This document shows, in pieces, positions 12,882 through 21,373 of a DNA stretch of 64,000 nucleotides (position 1 is its first letter; each line of letters opens with the position of its first letter). Position numbers and translations under genes: made by a program. Source of the DNA: Vibrio rarus (GTDB lineage: Bacteria > Pseudomonadota > Gammaproteobacteria > Enterobacterales > Vibrionaceae); assembly GCF_024347075.1 (NCBI RefSeq), contig NZ_AP024900.1, positions 2,542,001 through 2,606,000 of the forward strand, in the 5' to 3' direction. The notes under the pieces were generated by a model, which saw only the letters and a list, made by a program, of their open reading frames with translations, searched no databases and was not told the origin of the DNA.

Positions 12882-13079
12882 AAACGTTAATCTTCGATTG
12901 GTTTTAATAAATAATGGCCTAATTATCTCTACTGAGCGCGTTTTGTCGAGCAAAGCTACTTCTTTGGTAGACTCTAAACAAAAACTTTTGTTCCTAAACA
13001 GAGAGAAATAGTCACTATATTACCTGTTCGCTGTTTTATTCGCTAAAATAATGGCAACTTTCTCCAATTTATCAAAACA

Positions 13080-14192
13080 ATGGATCTTCAACGTTTAGCA
13101 GAACAAATCAAACTTTGGGGTAACGAACTTGGTTTTCAAAAAGTAGGCATCACGGATATCGACCTATCCGCCCATGAAGCTGGATTAAATAAATGGCTCG
13201 CACAGGGCTATAACGGCAGTATGGAATGGATGGAACGTAATGGAGATAAGCGAGTACACCCAGAATTATTGCATCCTGGCACGGTTAGGATCATCAGTGT
13301 CCGTCTAGATTATCTTCCTCCTGAGGCGCATTTTGCCAGTAATTTATCGGATTCGACTCAAGCGTACATTAGCCGTTATGCTTTAGGACGTGATTACCAT
13401 AAATTGATGAGAAATAAGCTAAAGCACTTAGCGACTAAAATAGAACAAGAGGTCGGCCAGTTAAATTACCGACCTTTCGTGGATTCAGCACCAGTATTAG
13501 AAAGACCGTTAGCAGAGAAAGCAGGGCTAGGCTGGACAGGTAAACACTCCTTGTTACTTGATGAGCATGCCGGTTCTTGGTTTTTTCTCGGTGAATTGAT
13601 GGTAGACCTGCCATTACCCGTCGATAAAGTAATAGAAAACCAATGTGGTAAATGTCGATCTTGCATCACCAGTTGCCCTACAGGAGCAATTGTTGAAGAG
13701 GGCGTAGTTGATGCTCGCAAGTGTATTTCATACTTAACTATTGAATATGACGGCATCATTGACAAGGCTCTATGTGATGTCATGGGCAATCGCATCTATG
13801 GTTGCGATGACTGCCAACTTGTATGCCCATTTAACCGACAAGCAAAGATCACTAAGCAAGCTGATTTTCATCGCAAAGAGACCATCAAAAACAGCGATTT
13901 ATTGCATCTATTTTTATGGGATGAAAGCACTTTTTTAAAGAATTTCGAAGGCTCAGCCATTCGGCGTATCGGCTATATTCAATGGTTGAGAAATTTATCT
14001 ATTGCTATCGGTAATAGTCATTATTCAGAAGATGTGATTAACACATTAAAAACTAAACTGGGTCTAAATGATGTACTCGACCATCATATTAACTACGCCA
14101 TAGAACGACTCACATCCCAAGCGTCATCCGTTTCAACCAAGCAACAAAGATTGATTCGTATCGTACAAAAAGGATTACCCAGAGACGCGTAA
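13080..14192 (+). CDS. queG: Epoxyqueuosine reductase QueG
   Basis: QueG performs the last step of queuosine synthesis, reducing epoxyqueuosine in tRNA to queuosine with a cobalamin cofactor and two [4Fe-4S] clusters. The 370-residue protein has the DUF1730 cobalamin domain with FVDSAP around catalytic Asp135. A ferredoxin-like double cluster region follows, with cysteines 189, 192, 195, 199 and 242, 245, 249 (CGKCRSCITSCPTGAI and GCDDCQLVCPFN). A HEAT-like C-terminus closes the protein. It is divergent from tsaE, and the non-coding DnaA-box region follows it. Confidence 0.95.
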   Translation: MDLQRLAEQIKLWGNELGFQKVGITDIDLSAHEAGLNKWLAQGYNGSMEWMERNGDKRVHPELLHPGTVRIISVRLDYLPPEAHFASNLSDSTQAYISRYALGRDYHKLMRNKLKHLATKIEQEVGQLNYRPFVDSAPVLERPLAEKAGLGWTGKHSLLLDEHAGSWFFLGELMVDLPLPVDKVIENQCGKCRSCITSCPTGAIVEEGVVDARKCISYLTIEYDGIIDKALCDVMGNRIYGCDDCQLVCPFNRQAKITKQADFHRKETIKNSDLLHLFLWDESTFLKNFEGSAIRRIGYIQWLRNLSIAIGNSHYSEDVINTLKTKLGLNDVLDHHINYAIERLTSQASSVSTKQQRLIRIVQKGLPRDA

Positions 14193-14281
14193 CCCTAGAC
14201 GCAAAAACCAACCTTACTCCGCCCTGCTAATCCCCAACTTTCACTAGAATATAATTCGTAGGCTACATAAAAAACCGCCTT

Positions 14282-14290
14282 TTATGCACA
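14282..14290 (+). promoter_or_regulatory. DnaA box, exact consensus
   Basis: TTATGCACA matches TTATNCACA exactly. It lies 90 bp after the queG stop, on the far side of the IHF site from the other exact box. Confidence 0.6.
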
Positions 14291-14482
14291 TTATTTCATT
14301 TGAAACTAGCGAAATGTATTGGGGCGTAGGGCAATGTGGAAAAAGAAGCTGAAGAGAAGCCCATTTAAGCACGCACTAAAGTTAAACACAGAAGATAAAT
14401 ATGATAAAGATCAAATAATAAGGTAACCAAGATCGAATAATCACATTGCAACGATCAATGGTTTTACTTGTTATCCCTTTTA

Positions 14483-14495
14483 TATCAATTAGTTA
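14483..14495 (+). promoter_or_regulatory. IHF-binding site, exact consensus
   Basis: TATCAATTAGTTA fits WATCAANNNNTTR at every position. It lies between the two exact DnaA boxes, about 95 bp before the main box cluster, so IHF bending could bring the box groups together. Confidence 0.55.
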
Positions 14496-14589
14496 TAGTG
14501 ATGGTAGAGTGTATTATTGTGCTGCAATATGAAATAGATCTTGACAGAGGATCTTGTAAATTCAATATTTTTTATTTTTATCAACCAAG

Positions 14590-14629
14590 TTATCCACAGT
14601 TTTGCTTTTGTGGGTAACTCTGTGCATTA
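14590..14629. promoter_or_regulatory. Cluster of three DnaA boxes
   Basis: TTATCCACA (14590-14598, exact, in the context AGTTATCCACAG) is followed by reverse-strand TTACCCACA (14609-14617) and TAATGCACA (14621-14629), each one mismatch from consensus. The first two face each other with a 10-bp gap. A fourth near match, TTAAACACA, is at 14647-14655. Confidence 0.6.
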
Positions 14630-14760
14630 ATTATTAACTTCATGTGTTAAACACAGGAAAAACTAAAGATTAATGATAATTAGAGCTAAAAATGGTCAAT
14701 AGGGATAAGTAGGACTTAAATAACCTTAGGAAGACGCATGAGGAGTTAAACAATAGAAAT

Positions 14761-14837
<77 letters not shown>

Positions 14838-14895
14838 TCCGTATTGTGTCACCGTTAAGTACGATGAAGACTTTTTATCTCTCAAAGAAAGAGAT

Positions 14896-14971
14896 TGGAG
14901 CGACACACGAGGTTCGAACTCGTGACCTCAACCTTGGCAAGGTTGCGCTCTACCAACTGAGCTAGTGTCGC
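14896..14971 (-). tRNA. tRNA-Gly (GCC), copy 1
   Basis: A 76-base tRNA with a 7-bp acceptor stem GCGACAC / GTGTCGC, anticodon loop around TTGCCAA and encoded CCA. It has the same anticodon as glyV, glyX and glyY, which occupy this place beside queG in E. coli. Confidence 0.97.
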
Positions 14972-15011
14972 ATTCCGCTGACAACCCGATATTTTCAAGT
15001 TATCTAGAATT

Positions 15012-15088
<77 letters not shown>

Positions 15089-15143
15089 TCCGTATTGTTT
15101 CACCATTTAAAAGCATGGTTAAGCTTGATATCTCAAAAGAGAT

Positions 15144-15219
15144 TGGAGCGACACACGAGGTTCGAACTCGTGACCTCAACCTTGGCAAGGTTGCGCTCTA
15201 CCAACTGAGCTAGTGTCGC
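15144..15219 (-). tRNA. tRNA-Gly (GCC), copy 2
   Basis: Sequence identical to the copy at 14896-14971, with encoded CCA and an intact cloverleaf. Confidence 0.97.
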
Positions 15220-15259
15220 ATTCCGCTGACAACTCGATATTTTCAAGTTATCTAGAATT

Positions 15260-15336
<77 letters not shown>

Positions 15337-15394
15337 TCCGTATTGTGTCACCGTTAAGTACGATGAAAACTTTTTATCTCTCAAAGAAAGAGAT

Positions 15395-15470
15395 TGGAGC
15401 GACACACGAGGTTCGAACTCGTGACCTCAACCTTGGCAAGGTTGCGCTCTACCAACTGAGCTAGTGTCGC
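15395..15470 (-). tRNA. tRNA-Gly (GCC), copy 3
   Basis: Sequence identical to the other intact Gly copies. Confidence 0.97.
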
Positions 15471-15510
15471 ATTCCGCTGACAACTCGATATTTTCAAGTT
15501 ATCTAGAATT

Positions 15511-15587
<77 letters not shown>

Positions 15588-15643
15588 TCCGTATTGTGCC
15601 ACCGTTAAGTACGATGAAGACTTTTTATCTCTCAAAGAAAGAT

Positions 15644-15719
15644 TGGAGCGACACACGAGGTTCGAACTCGTGACCTCAACCTTGGCAAGGTTGCGCTCTA
15701 CCAACTGAGCTAGTGTCGC
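15644..15719 (-). tRNA. tRNA-Gly (GCC), copy 4
   Basis: Sequence identical to the other intact Gly copies. Confidence 0.97.
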
Positions 15720-15759
15720 ATTCCGCTGACAACTCGATATTTTCAAGTTATCTAGAATT

Positions 15760-15836
<77 letters not shown>

Positions 15837-15891
15837 TCCGTATTGTTTCACCATTTAAAAGCATGGTTAAGCTTGATATCTCAAAAGAGAT

Positions 15892-15982
15892 TGGAGCGAC
15901 ACACGAGGTTCGCTTTCCCTTGAACATAAGCGTGACCTCAACCTTGGCAAGGTTACACTCTACCAACTGAGCTAGTAGTTAC
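15892..15982 (-). pseudogene. Damaged tRNA-Gly (GCC) with altered T-arm and acceptor
   Basis: The D-arm, the anticodon arm with GCC and the 3' end GTGTCGCTCCA are kept. The T-arm is replaced by a longer sequence, giving a gene of about 91 bases; the insert can form its own stem (CGCTT / AAGCG around a 12-base loop). The 5' acceptor strand reads GTAACTAC instead of GCGACAC, so the acceptor stem cannot pair. It should not act as a normal tRNA. It sits second in the array, between an intact Gly gene and the first initiator gene. Confidence 0.85.
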
Positions 15983-16004
15983 ATTCAATTTTCTCAAAAG
16001 AGAT

Positions 16005-16080
16005 TGGAGCGACACACGAGGTTCGAACTCGTGACCTCAACCTTGGCAAGGTTGCGCTCTACCAACTGAGCTAGTGTCGC
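16005..16080 (-). tRNA. tRNA-Gly (GCC), copy 5, first gene of the array
   Basis: An intact 76-base copy, the first to be transcribed. Its 5' end lies about 29 bases after the likely transcription start below the TATAAT box. Confidence 0.97.
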
Positions 16081-16114
16081 ATCATAAACGTGTTTAAATC
16101 GTTTAGGGGTGCGA

Positions 16115-16142
16115 ATTATAAGAGGTTATTTTTGTGATGCAA
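16115..16142 (-). promoter_or_regulatory. Promoter of the tRNA array
   Basis: The minus strand shows -35 TTGCAT (16137-16142), a 16-bp spacer and a perfect -10 TATAAT (16115-16120). GC-rich TCGCACCCC follows, like the discriminators of stringently controlled stable-RNA promoters. Confidence 0.85.
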
Positions 16143-16164
16143 GCCTTAATTCTGGTTTTTTTTC

Positions 16165-16189
16165 TTATCGCTCATTTAATGAGCGATAA
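16165..16189. repeat. Perfect hairpin between orn and the tRNA promoter
   Basis: TTATCGCTCATT and AATGAGCGATAA form a 12-bp perfect inverted repeat with one central base. It lies 10 bases past the orn stop. On the orn strand an A-run, not a T-run, follows, so it is not a standard terminator; it may be an mRNA 3'-end stabiliser or a protein site. Confidence 0.6.
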
Positions 16190-16199
16190 TTGAGCAAAA

Positions 16200-16745
16200 T
16201 TAGATGTTCATTATCGTCTGACGGTAATAACGAAGCTCTGCAATAGACTCTCTAATATCATCTAAAGCTAAATGTACGCCCTGCTTAGAAAAACCGTCAA
16301 GAATCTCTGGTTTCCAGCGACGAGTTAATTCTTTTAAAGTACTGACATCCACATAGCGATAATGGAAATATTGCTCAAGTTCTGGCATGTGCTTGTACAA
16401 AAAGCGACGGTCTTGGCCAATACTGTTACCACAAATAGGTGAAGCGCCTTTAGGAACCCATTGTTCTAAAAACTCAATGGTTAATGCCACTGCTTTATCT
16501 TCATCTATCTCACTATTGATGACTCGTTCAACCAATCCACTATTGGTGTGAGTATTGGTACACCAATCATCCATTTTTGCTAACTCAGCCTGCGATTGAT
16601 GAATTGCAATCACGGGCCCCTCAGCCAAAATATTAAGCTCGCTATCCGTTACGATAGATGCGATCTCAATGACCTTATGGACTTCAGGATCTAACCCAGT
16701 CATTTCAAGGTCAACCCAAATTAAATTTTTATCGTTCAACGCCAT
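16200..16745 (-). CDS. orn: Oligoribonuclease
   Basis: Orn is the 3'-5' exonuclease that finishes RNA decay by degrading dinucleotides and also clears pGpG from c-di-GMP turnover. The 181-residue protein has the DEDDh exonuclease motifs: [10 protein letters not shown] with D12 and E14, and late conserved [11 protein letters not shown]. Length is normal. It is divergent from rsgA and precedes the tRNA array, as orn precedes glyVXY in E. coli. Confidence 0.97.
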   Translation of the reverse strand: MALNDKNLIWVDLEMTGLDPEVHKVIEIASIVTDSELNILAEGPVIAIHQSQAELAKMDDWCTNTHTNSGLVERVINSEIDEDKAVALTIEFLEQWVPKGASPICGNSIGQDRRFLYKHMPELEQYFHYRYVDVSTLKELTRRWKPEILDGFSKQGVHLALDDIRESIAELRYYRQTIMNI

Positions 16746-16914
16746 GGATTAAATTGCCTATTATTGTTGTGGAAGAAACACCAGAAAAGTTACCAAAATG
16801 TGGCCGTGATAGTCGCATAATTACCAACAGATACCGCTTAATCTCGCATCTTAAGGTCAATTAGGTATATCATACTCTTCAATTATAGAAAGCCAACTGG
16901 ACACATAAGAATAC

Positions 16915-17970
16915 ATGGCTAAAAAGAAAAAGCTAACCAAAGGACAAGTACGTCGTGTTCGCGGTAATCAAAAGAAACGATTACAACAAGACAATACAGT
17001 TCAATGGGACGAGCAAATGCTTGGTGAAACCAAAAAGGGATTAGTTATCACTCGCTTTGGCCAGCATGCCGATATCGAGGATACTGAAACTGGGGATATA
17101 CACCGTTGTAATTTGCGTCGTGGTATCGAAAGTTTAGTCTCTGGTGACCGTGTGCTTTGGCGTATTGGACTTGAGTCCATGGCTGGGATCTCTGGGGTGG
17201 TTGAAGCGGTAGAACCAAGAACATCCATGCTAACAAGACCAGATTATTACGATGGTCTAAAGCCTGTAGCGGCCAATGTTGAGCAAATGGTTATTGTCTC
17301 TTCTGTACTGCCTGAGCTATCGCTCTCTATTATTGACCGTTACTTGGTAGCCTCAGAAACTCTCAGCATTGCTCCGCTGTTAGTGCTCAATAAAATCGAT
17401 TTAACCACGGCGGAACAGCTGAAAACGCTTAAAAAGCAGTTGAAGATTTATAGTGATATTGGTTATAAAGTTTTGCTAGTAAGTAAAGAATCTGGCGAAG
17501 GCATCACAGCCCTTGAAAGTGAACTTGCTGGAAAAATTAATATCTTTGTAGGTCAATCTGGAGTAGGTAAATCGAGTTTAGTGAATGCGTTAATGCCCGA
17601 ACTTGATGTCGAAGAAGGCGTAATCTCAGAAAACTCAGGTCTTGGTCAACATACCACTACAGCGGCTAGGCTGTATCACTTCCCTGCAGGAGGCGATCTT
17701 ATCGACTCTCCAGGAGTTAGAGAATTTGGCCTTTGGCACCTTGAACCCGATGAAGTCACCAACGCTTTTGTTGAATTTAGAGAGTTCTTAGGGCTATGTA
17801 AATTCCGCGATTGTAAGCATGCTGACGATCCTGGCTGTGCATTACAACAAGCGATTAGTGATGGCAAAATACATCCTAATCGCTTTGAAAACTATACAAG
17901 AATTATTGAAAGCATGGCGGAAAATAAAGCAAACCGTCAGTATTCAAAAAACAAAAAGTTAGACCAGTAG
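16915..17970 (+). CDS. rsgA: Small ribosomal subunit biogenesis GTPase RsgA
   Basis: RsgA checks late 30S assembly and helps release RbfA. The 351-residue protein has a basic N-terminus ([21 protein letters not shown]), an OB fold and a circularly permuted GTPase in which G4 (LNKID) precedes the P-loop GQSGVGKS (213-220) and G3 (DSPG). A C-terminal zinc knuckle follows with [14 protein letters not shown]. The permutation and zinc motif are diagnostic. It is followed after 55 bp by psd, the conserved orn / rsgA-psd neighbourhood. Confidence 0.97.
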   Translation: MAKKKKLTKGQVRRVRGNQKKRLQQDNTVQWDEQMLGETKKGLVITRFGQHADIEDTETGDIHRCNLRRGIESLVSGDRVLWRIGLESMAGISGVVEAVEPRTSMLTRPDYYDGLKPVAANVEQMVIVSSVLPELSLSIIDRYLVASETLSIAPLLVLNKIDLTTAEQLKTLKKQLKIYSDIGYKVLLVSKESGEGITALESELAGKINIFVGQSGVGKSSLVNALMPELDVEEGVISENSGLGQHTTTAARLYHFPAGGDLIDSPGVREFGLWHLEPDEVTNAFVEFREFLGLCKFRDCKHADDPGCALQQAISDGKIHPNRFENYTRIIESMAENKANRQYSKNKKLDQ

Positions 17971-18025
17971 TTAATTTAGACAAATCGCGGCAGTTTAAGT
18001 AACATCCCGCGCAAATTTACGAATA

Positions 18026-18901
18026 ATGGACTTTATTGTGATAAATAAAATCAAAGTCGGTGCCCAATACTGGATGCCACAACACGGCCTTACACGCCTA
18101 GTTGGAAAGCTTGCATCTGCGAAACTTGGCGGGGTTACCACGTCGATTATTCGCGGTTTCATTAAGCAATATAAAATTAACATGGACGAAGCGTTGCACT
18201 CAGATCCAGCGCATTTCGCAACATTTAATGACTTTTTCGTTCGCGAACTCAAACCAGGAATAAGACCCATCGTTGAAGATGAGTCTGTCATTACTCATCC
18301 TGCTGATGCCTGTGTTAGTCAATTTGGTCCAATCGTAGATGGTCAGTTGATTCAAGCAAAAAAACATAACTACTCTGCACGAGAACTGCTCGGTGGTGAT
18401 CTAGAACTCGCTGACGCTTTCGCTGATGGCAGTTTTGCTACTCTGTATTTATCGCCAAGTGACTATCACCGCGTGCACATGCCCTGTGATGGCACATTAA
18501 AGCAAATGATTTATGTGCCTGGTGACCTGTTCTCCGTTAACCCATTAACCGCTGAAAACGTAGAGAATTTATTTGCACGTAACGAGCGTGTAGTTTGTAT
18601 TTTTGACACTGAATTTGGCCCAATGGCACAAGTATTAGTGGGTGCAACTATCGTAGGTAGCATAGAACTTACTTGGGCTGGGACTGTCACACCACCACGT
18701 GGTAACACTGTGTATCGCTGGGATTATCCAACACAAGGGGACAAAGCGATTCATATTAAGAAAGGGGAAGAAATGGGTCGTTTCAAACTCGGCTCAACGG
18801 TTATCAACTTATTCCCTAAAGATGCCATTGAGTTTGACTCTAGCATGCAATTGGAAGCGATTACACGCTTGGGTGCCGCTTACGCTCATCAACGTAAATA
18901 A
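18026..18901 (+). CDS. psd: Phosphatidylserine decarboxylase proenzyme
   Basis: Psd makes phosphatidylethanolamine at the inner membrane and carries a pyruvoyl group formed by self-cleavage. The 291-residue proenzyme contains the cleavage motif LGST, with the cut expected between G256 and S257, leaving a short alpha chain of 35 residues. [10 protein letters not shown] and [12 protein letters not shown] are family motifs. The start is uncertain: ATG at 18026 gives [12 protein letters not shown], and a GTG at 18038 would also fit. A strong hairpin terminator follows. Confidence 0.95.
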   Translation: MDFIVINKIKVGAQYWMPQHGLTRLVGKLASAKLGGVTTSIIRGFIKQYKINMDEALHSDPAHFATFNDFFVRELKPGIRPIVEDESVITHPADACVSQFGPIVDGQLIQAKKHNYSARELLGGDLELADAFADGSFATLYLSPSDYHRVHMPCDGTLKQMIYVPGDLFSVNPLTAENVENLFARNERVVCIFDTEFGPMAQVLVGATIVGSIELTWAGTVTPPRGNTVYRWDYPTQGDKAIHIKKGEEMGRFKLGSTVINLFPKDAIEFDSSMQLEAITRLGAAYAHQRK

Positions 18902-18920
18902 CGGCCACTTAAACAGCATA

Positions 18921-18942
18921 AAGGAGCTTCGGCTCCTTTTTT
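18921..18942 (+). terminator. Terminator after psd (UUCG loop)
   Basis: A 7-bp stem AAGGAGC / GCTCCTT closed by a TTCG tetraloop, followed by T's. It sits between convergent psd and the TetR gene, 20 bases after the psd stop. Confidence 0.9.
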
Positions 18943-18944
18943 AT

Positions 18945-19592
18945 TTACTGTTGTTCTGTAGGAAATGCCATTTCTAAGCTTTCCTCAAGTAACTGCAGTT
19001 GTTCTTTTCCTGTTATGGTCGCCAAAGGTTTCACCATTGCCAAGATCTGTAGCATTCCTTGCATGATCATCGACTCAGTCACTTTTTTATTGGAGTTCAT
19101 GGCCGATTGATAACCTAACCACCCCGTAGCAATCAAATGCAAATTGGTCACCAAACGAGAAATATCCTGCCCCTCGACACGAATAAGCCCCAACGTTAAA
19201 AAAGATCTCACTATGGCAACTAAGTTCACGCGTAGTTTATCTTGAACGGCGCAGTATGCTGCGTGAAGTTGAGTATCACGACTTACGATGTCAGCGAGGT
19301 TGACGTATAAAAAACGATATTTCCACATTAAAGAAAACGTAGAATTAATGTAATGCTTGAGTAGTACTAAGCTTTCTTCTTGCGCGGCGTAAGGGCGGAA
19401 CCTATCCAGTAATTCGGCAGTATAATCATCAAAAATGGCACGAATAATCTCTTGTTTATTCGAATAGTGATAATAAAGATTTCCTGGACTCATCCCGAGA
19501 TGTTCTGAAATATGGTTAGTGGTAATGTTACGTTCACCATGTTGGTTGAATAGCTCTAGAGCTCCATGCACGATTCTTTGCTTTGTTTTCAT
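18945..19592 (-). CDS. TetR/AcrR-family transcriptional regulator
   Basis: A 215-residue protein with an N-terminal TetR DNA-binding domain: about residues 1-48, with NITTNHISEHLGMSPGNLYYHY as the helix-turn-helix and following segment. The helical C-terminal domain is of the kind that binds a ligand and dimerises. Similar proteins occur next to psd or menA in vibrios. It is divergent from menA with 99 bp between, so it may act on its own promoter or on menA, but nothing in the sequence fixes its target or ligand. Confidence 0.85.
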   Translation of the reverse strand: MKTKQRIVHGALELFNQHGERNITTNHISEHLGMSPGNLYYHYSNKQEIIRAIFDDYTAELLDRFRPYAAQEESLVLLKHYINSTFSLMWKYRFLYVNLADIVSRDTQLHAAYCAVQDKLRVNLVAIVRSFLTLGLIRVEGQDISRLVTNLHLIATGWLGYQSAMNSNKKVTESMIMQGMLQILAMVKPLATITGKEQLQLLEESLEMAFPTEQQ

Positions 19593-19649
19593 TTAGCGAC
19601 TCTATACCCTAGGCCATTGTTAAATTGATCAAATAGAAAATAGTTTTGC

Positions 19650-19655
19650 TATACT
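19650..19655 (+). promoter_or_regulatory. Extended -10 promoter for menA-rraA
   Basis: TGCTATACT is an extended -10 (TGnTATACT), with a weaker TTGATC 19 bp upstream. Transcription would start about 30 bases before the menA start codon. Confidence 0.5.
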
Positions 19656-19691
19656 CAGCACTTTCACAATAACGTAAAAGCTATTATTACT

Positions 19692-20588
19692 TTGTCTGCA
19701 TCTCATTGGCTATCTGCCGCTAGACCTAAAACATTGCCTTTGGCTCTCACTTCCATCGTTACTGGAAGCTGCCTGGCCTATACCCACCAGCATTTTTCTT
19801 GGAAAGTGAGTCTTTTAGCACTGCTAACGGCGACGCTATTGCAAATATTATCAAATCTAGCTAACGATTTTGGTGATGCTAAACAAGGAACCGACAATCA
19901 TGACAGGCTTGGACCTACTCGGGCTATCCAATCCGGCGAAATTACGGCCAAACAAATGCAAGTGGCGATGGTTGTCTGTTCCATATTGAGCTTAATGTCA
20001 GGTCTTGCCCTCATTCTATCATCACTCACTACCCTGTTAGATATTGCTATTTTCCTTGGGTTAGGTGTTCTTGCGATATTTTGTGCCATTGCCTACACCG
20101 TAGGTAAACGTCCATACGGGTACATGGGTTTGGGTGATTTAGCTGTTTTTGTATTCTTTGGTTTACTCGGTGTCGGTGGGACATTTTATTTACACACTCT
20201 GAGCATCTCAGGCGATTTATTATTACCGGCCACAGCAACTGGTCTGCTGGCCGTCGCGGTGTTGAACGTCAACAATATGCGCGATATCGACAATGACAAA
20301 GCCTTTGGCAAAACCACGGTGGCGGTTCGTTTAGGGCTCACGAAAGCCAAGCAGTACCACGCCTTTTTGATTTTAACGGCATGGCTTGCTTATTTGGCTT
20401 TTGTTTTAAGTAACCATTGCAGTTCATTGAGCGTCTTGATGACCGCGCTGATCTTAGTACCAAGCGCATTACATCTTCGCGCTCTACAGAGTGCAAAAGA
20501 TAGCTTAGCCATTGCGCCTTTGATGGCCGGAGTGGTAAAACTGGCCTTAATTGCTAACTTAGTCTTTTCTCTGGCAATTATTGTTTAA
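19692..20588 (+). CDS. menA: 1,4-dihydroxy-2-naphthoate octaprenyltransferase MenA
   Basis: MenA attaches the polyprenyl tail to DHNA at the inner membrane to give demethylmenaquinone, the quinone used by fumarate reductase. The 298-residue UbiA-family protein has about eight membrane helices and the two Asp-rich prenyl-binding motifs, NDFGDAKQGTDNHDR (about 59-73) and NNMRDIDND (about 195-203). RPKTLPLA near the N-terminus matches E. coli MenA. The start appears to be TTG: no ATG or GTG lies between it and an upstream in-frame stop, and no clear ribosome binding site is seen. rraA follows, as in E. coli. Confidence 0.93.
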   Translation: MSASHWLSAARPKTLPLALTSIVTGSCLAYTHQHFSWKVSLLALLTATLLQILSNLANDFGDAKQGTDNHDRLGPTRAIQSGEITAKQMQVAMVVCSILSLMSGLALILSSLTTLLDIAIFLGLGVLAIFCAIAYTVGKRPYGYMGLGDLAVFVFFGLLGVGGTFYLHTLSISGDLLLPATATGLLAVAVLNVNNMRDIDNDKAFGKTTVAVRLGLTKAKQYHAFLILTAWLAYLAFVLSNHCSSLSVLMTALILVPSALHLRALQSAKDSLAIAPLMAGVVKLALIANLVFSLAIIV

Positions 20589-20675
20589 TCAAAACGTTAA
20601 CTTGCATCAACTATCCAAGGCTGTTGCAATATATACTCAAGCTTAAGAATACTAACTTAGAAGGTGACACTGATT

Positions 20676-21191
20676 ATGGAATACAACACTTCAGCCCTGT
20701 GTGATGTCTACTTAGATCAGGTTGATGTCGTAGAACCAATGTTTAGCAATTTTGGTGGCAGCGCTTCATTTGCAGGTCAAGTAACCAGCATCAAATGCTT
20801 TGAAGATAATGGACTAATACGTTCTGTTCTAGAGCAAGATGGCCAAGGTAGAGTATTACTGATTGATGGCGGTGGCTCCTTAAGAAAAGCGCTTATTGAT
20901 GCTGAAATAGCCTCCCTAGCCGAAGAAAATGAATGGGAAGGCATCGTTGTTTATGGCTCTGTTCGTGAAGTAGACGAGCTAGAAGAGATGAATATCGGCA
21001 TTCAAGCACTCGCTTCTATCCCTGTTGGCGCCATTCAAAGTGATGCGGGTGAAGTGGATGTCCCCGTTAATTTTGGTGGAGTGAGTTTCCTACCAGAAGA
21101 CTACATTTATGCTGACAATACCGGCATCATCTTATCTCAAGAACCTCTAGATACTAACTTCGACCTGGATGAGAGTGAAGAAATAGCGTAA
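20676..21191 (+). CDS. rraA: Ribonuclease E activity regulator RraA
   Basis: RraA binds the C-terminal part of RNase E and lowers its activity. From the ATG at 20676 the protein has 171 residues starting [12 protein letters not shown], aligning with E. coli RraA (MKYDTSELCDIY). A GTG four codons upstream overlaps the AAGGTG sequence and is less likely. [10 protein letters not shown] and [13 protein letters not shown] are family-conserved stretches. The acidic tail DESEEIA is an addition beyond the E. coli length. It follows menA by 87 bp and ends in a terminator. Confidence 0.94.
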   Translation: MEYNTSALCDVYLDQVDVVEPMFSNFGGSASFAGQVTSIKCFEDNGLIRSVLEQDGQGRVLLIDGGGSLRKALIDAEIASLAEENEWEGIVVYGSVREVDELEEMNIGIQALASIPVGAIQSDAGEVDVPVNFGGVSFLPEDYIYADNTGIILSQEPLDTNFDLDESEEIA

Positions 21192-21220
21192 TTTCAGCCC
21201 TTGCCATGGGATATATTTAG

Positions 21221-21251
21221 AAACAGTTCGATAAAATCGAGCTGTTTTTTT
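21221..21251 (+). terminator. Terminator after rraA
   Basis: An 11-bp stem (AACAGTTCGAT / ATCGAGCTGTT with one G-U pair) with a long T-run follows the rraA stop by 30 bases. Confidence 0.88.
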
Positions 21252-21373
21252 TTGATTAAAAGCAAAGTAACCACAAATAATTGACTCGCATTTGCAAAAA
21301 AGTGTAGAACGTCCGAATAATTGCAACATGTTTCTTATACCCTGCCATTTCTCAGAGAAAAGGAAATAGCGGG

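Larger units (their letters stand above)
14193..14760. other. Non-coding 568-bp region with DnaA boxes, IHF site and GATC cluster: putative datA-like locus
   Basis: No convincing gene lies here. Two exact DnaA boxes (TTATNCACA) stand at 14282-14290 and 14590-14598. One-mismatch boxes lie at 14335-14343 (reverse), 14382-14390, 14609-14617 (reverse), 14621-14629 (reverse) and 14647-14655. An exact IHF consensus stands at 14483-14495. Five GATC sites fall between 14409 and 14553, and a T-rich run (about 14556-14580) adjoins the main box cluster. E. coli datA, the DnaA-ATP-hydrolysis locus, has the same flanks: queG and tRNA-Gly(GCC) genes. The site matches are seen directly; equivalence to datA is inference from synteny and content. 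Confidence 0.6.
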
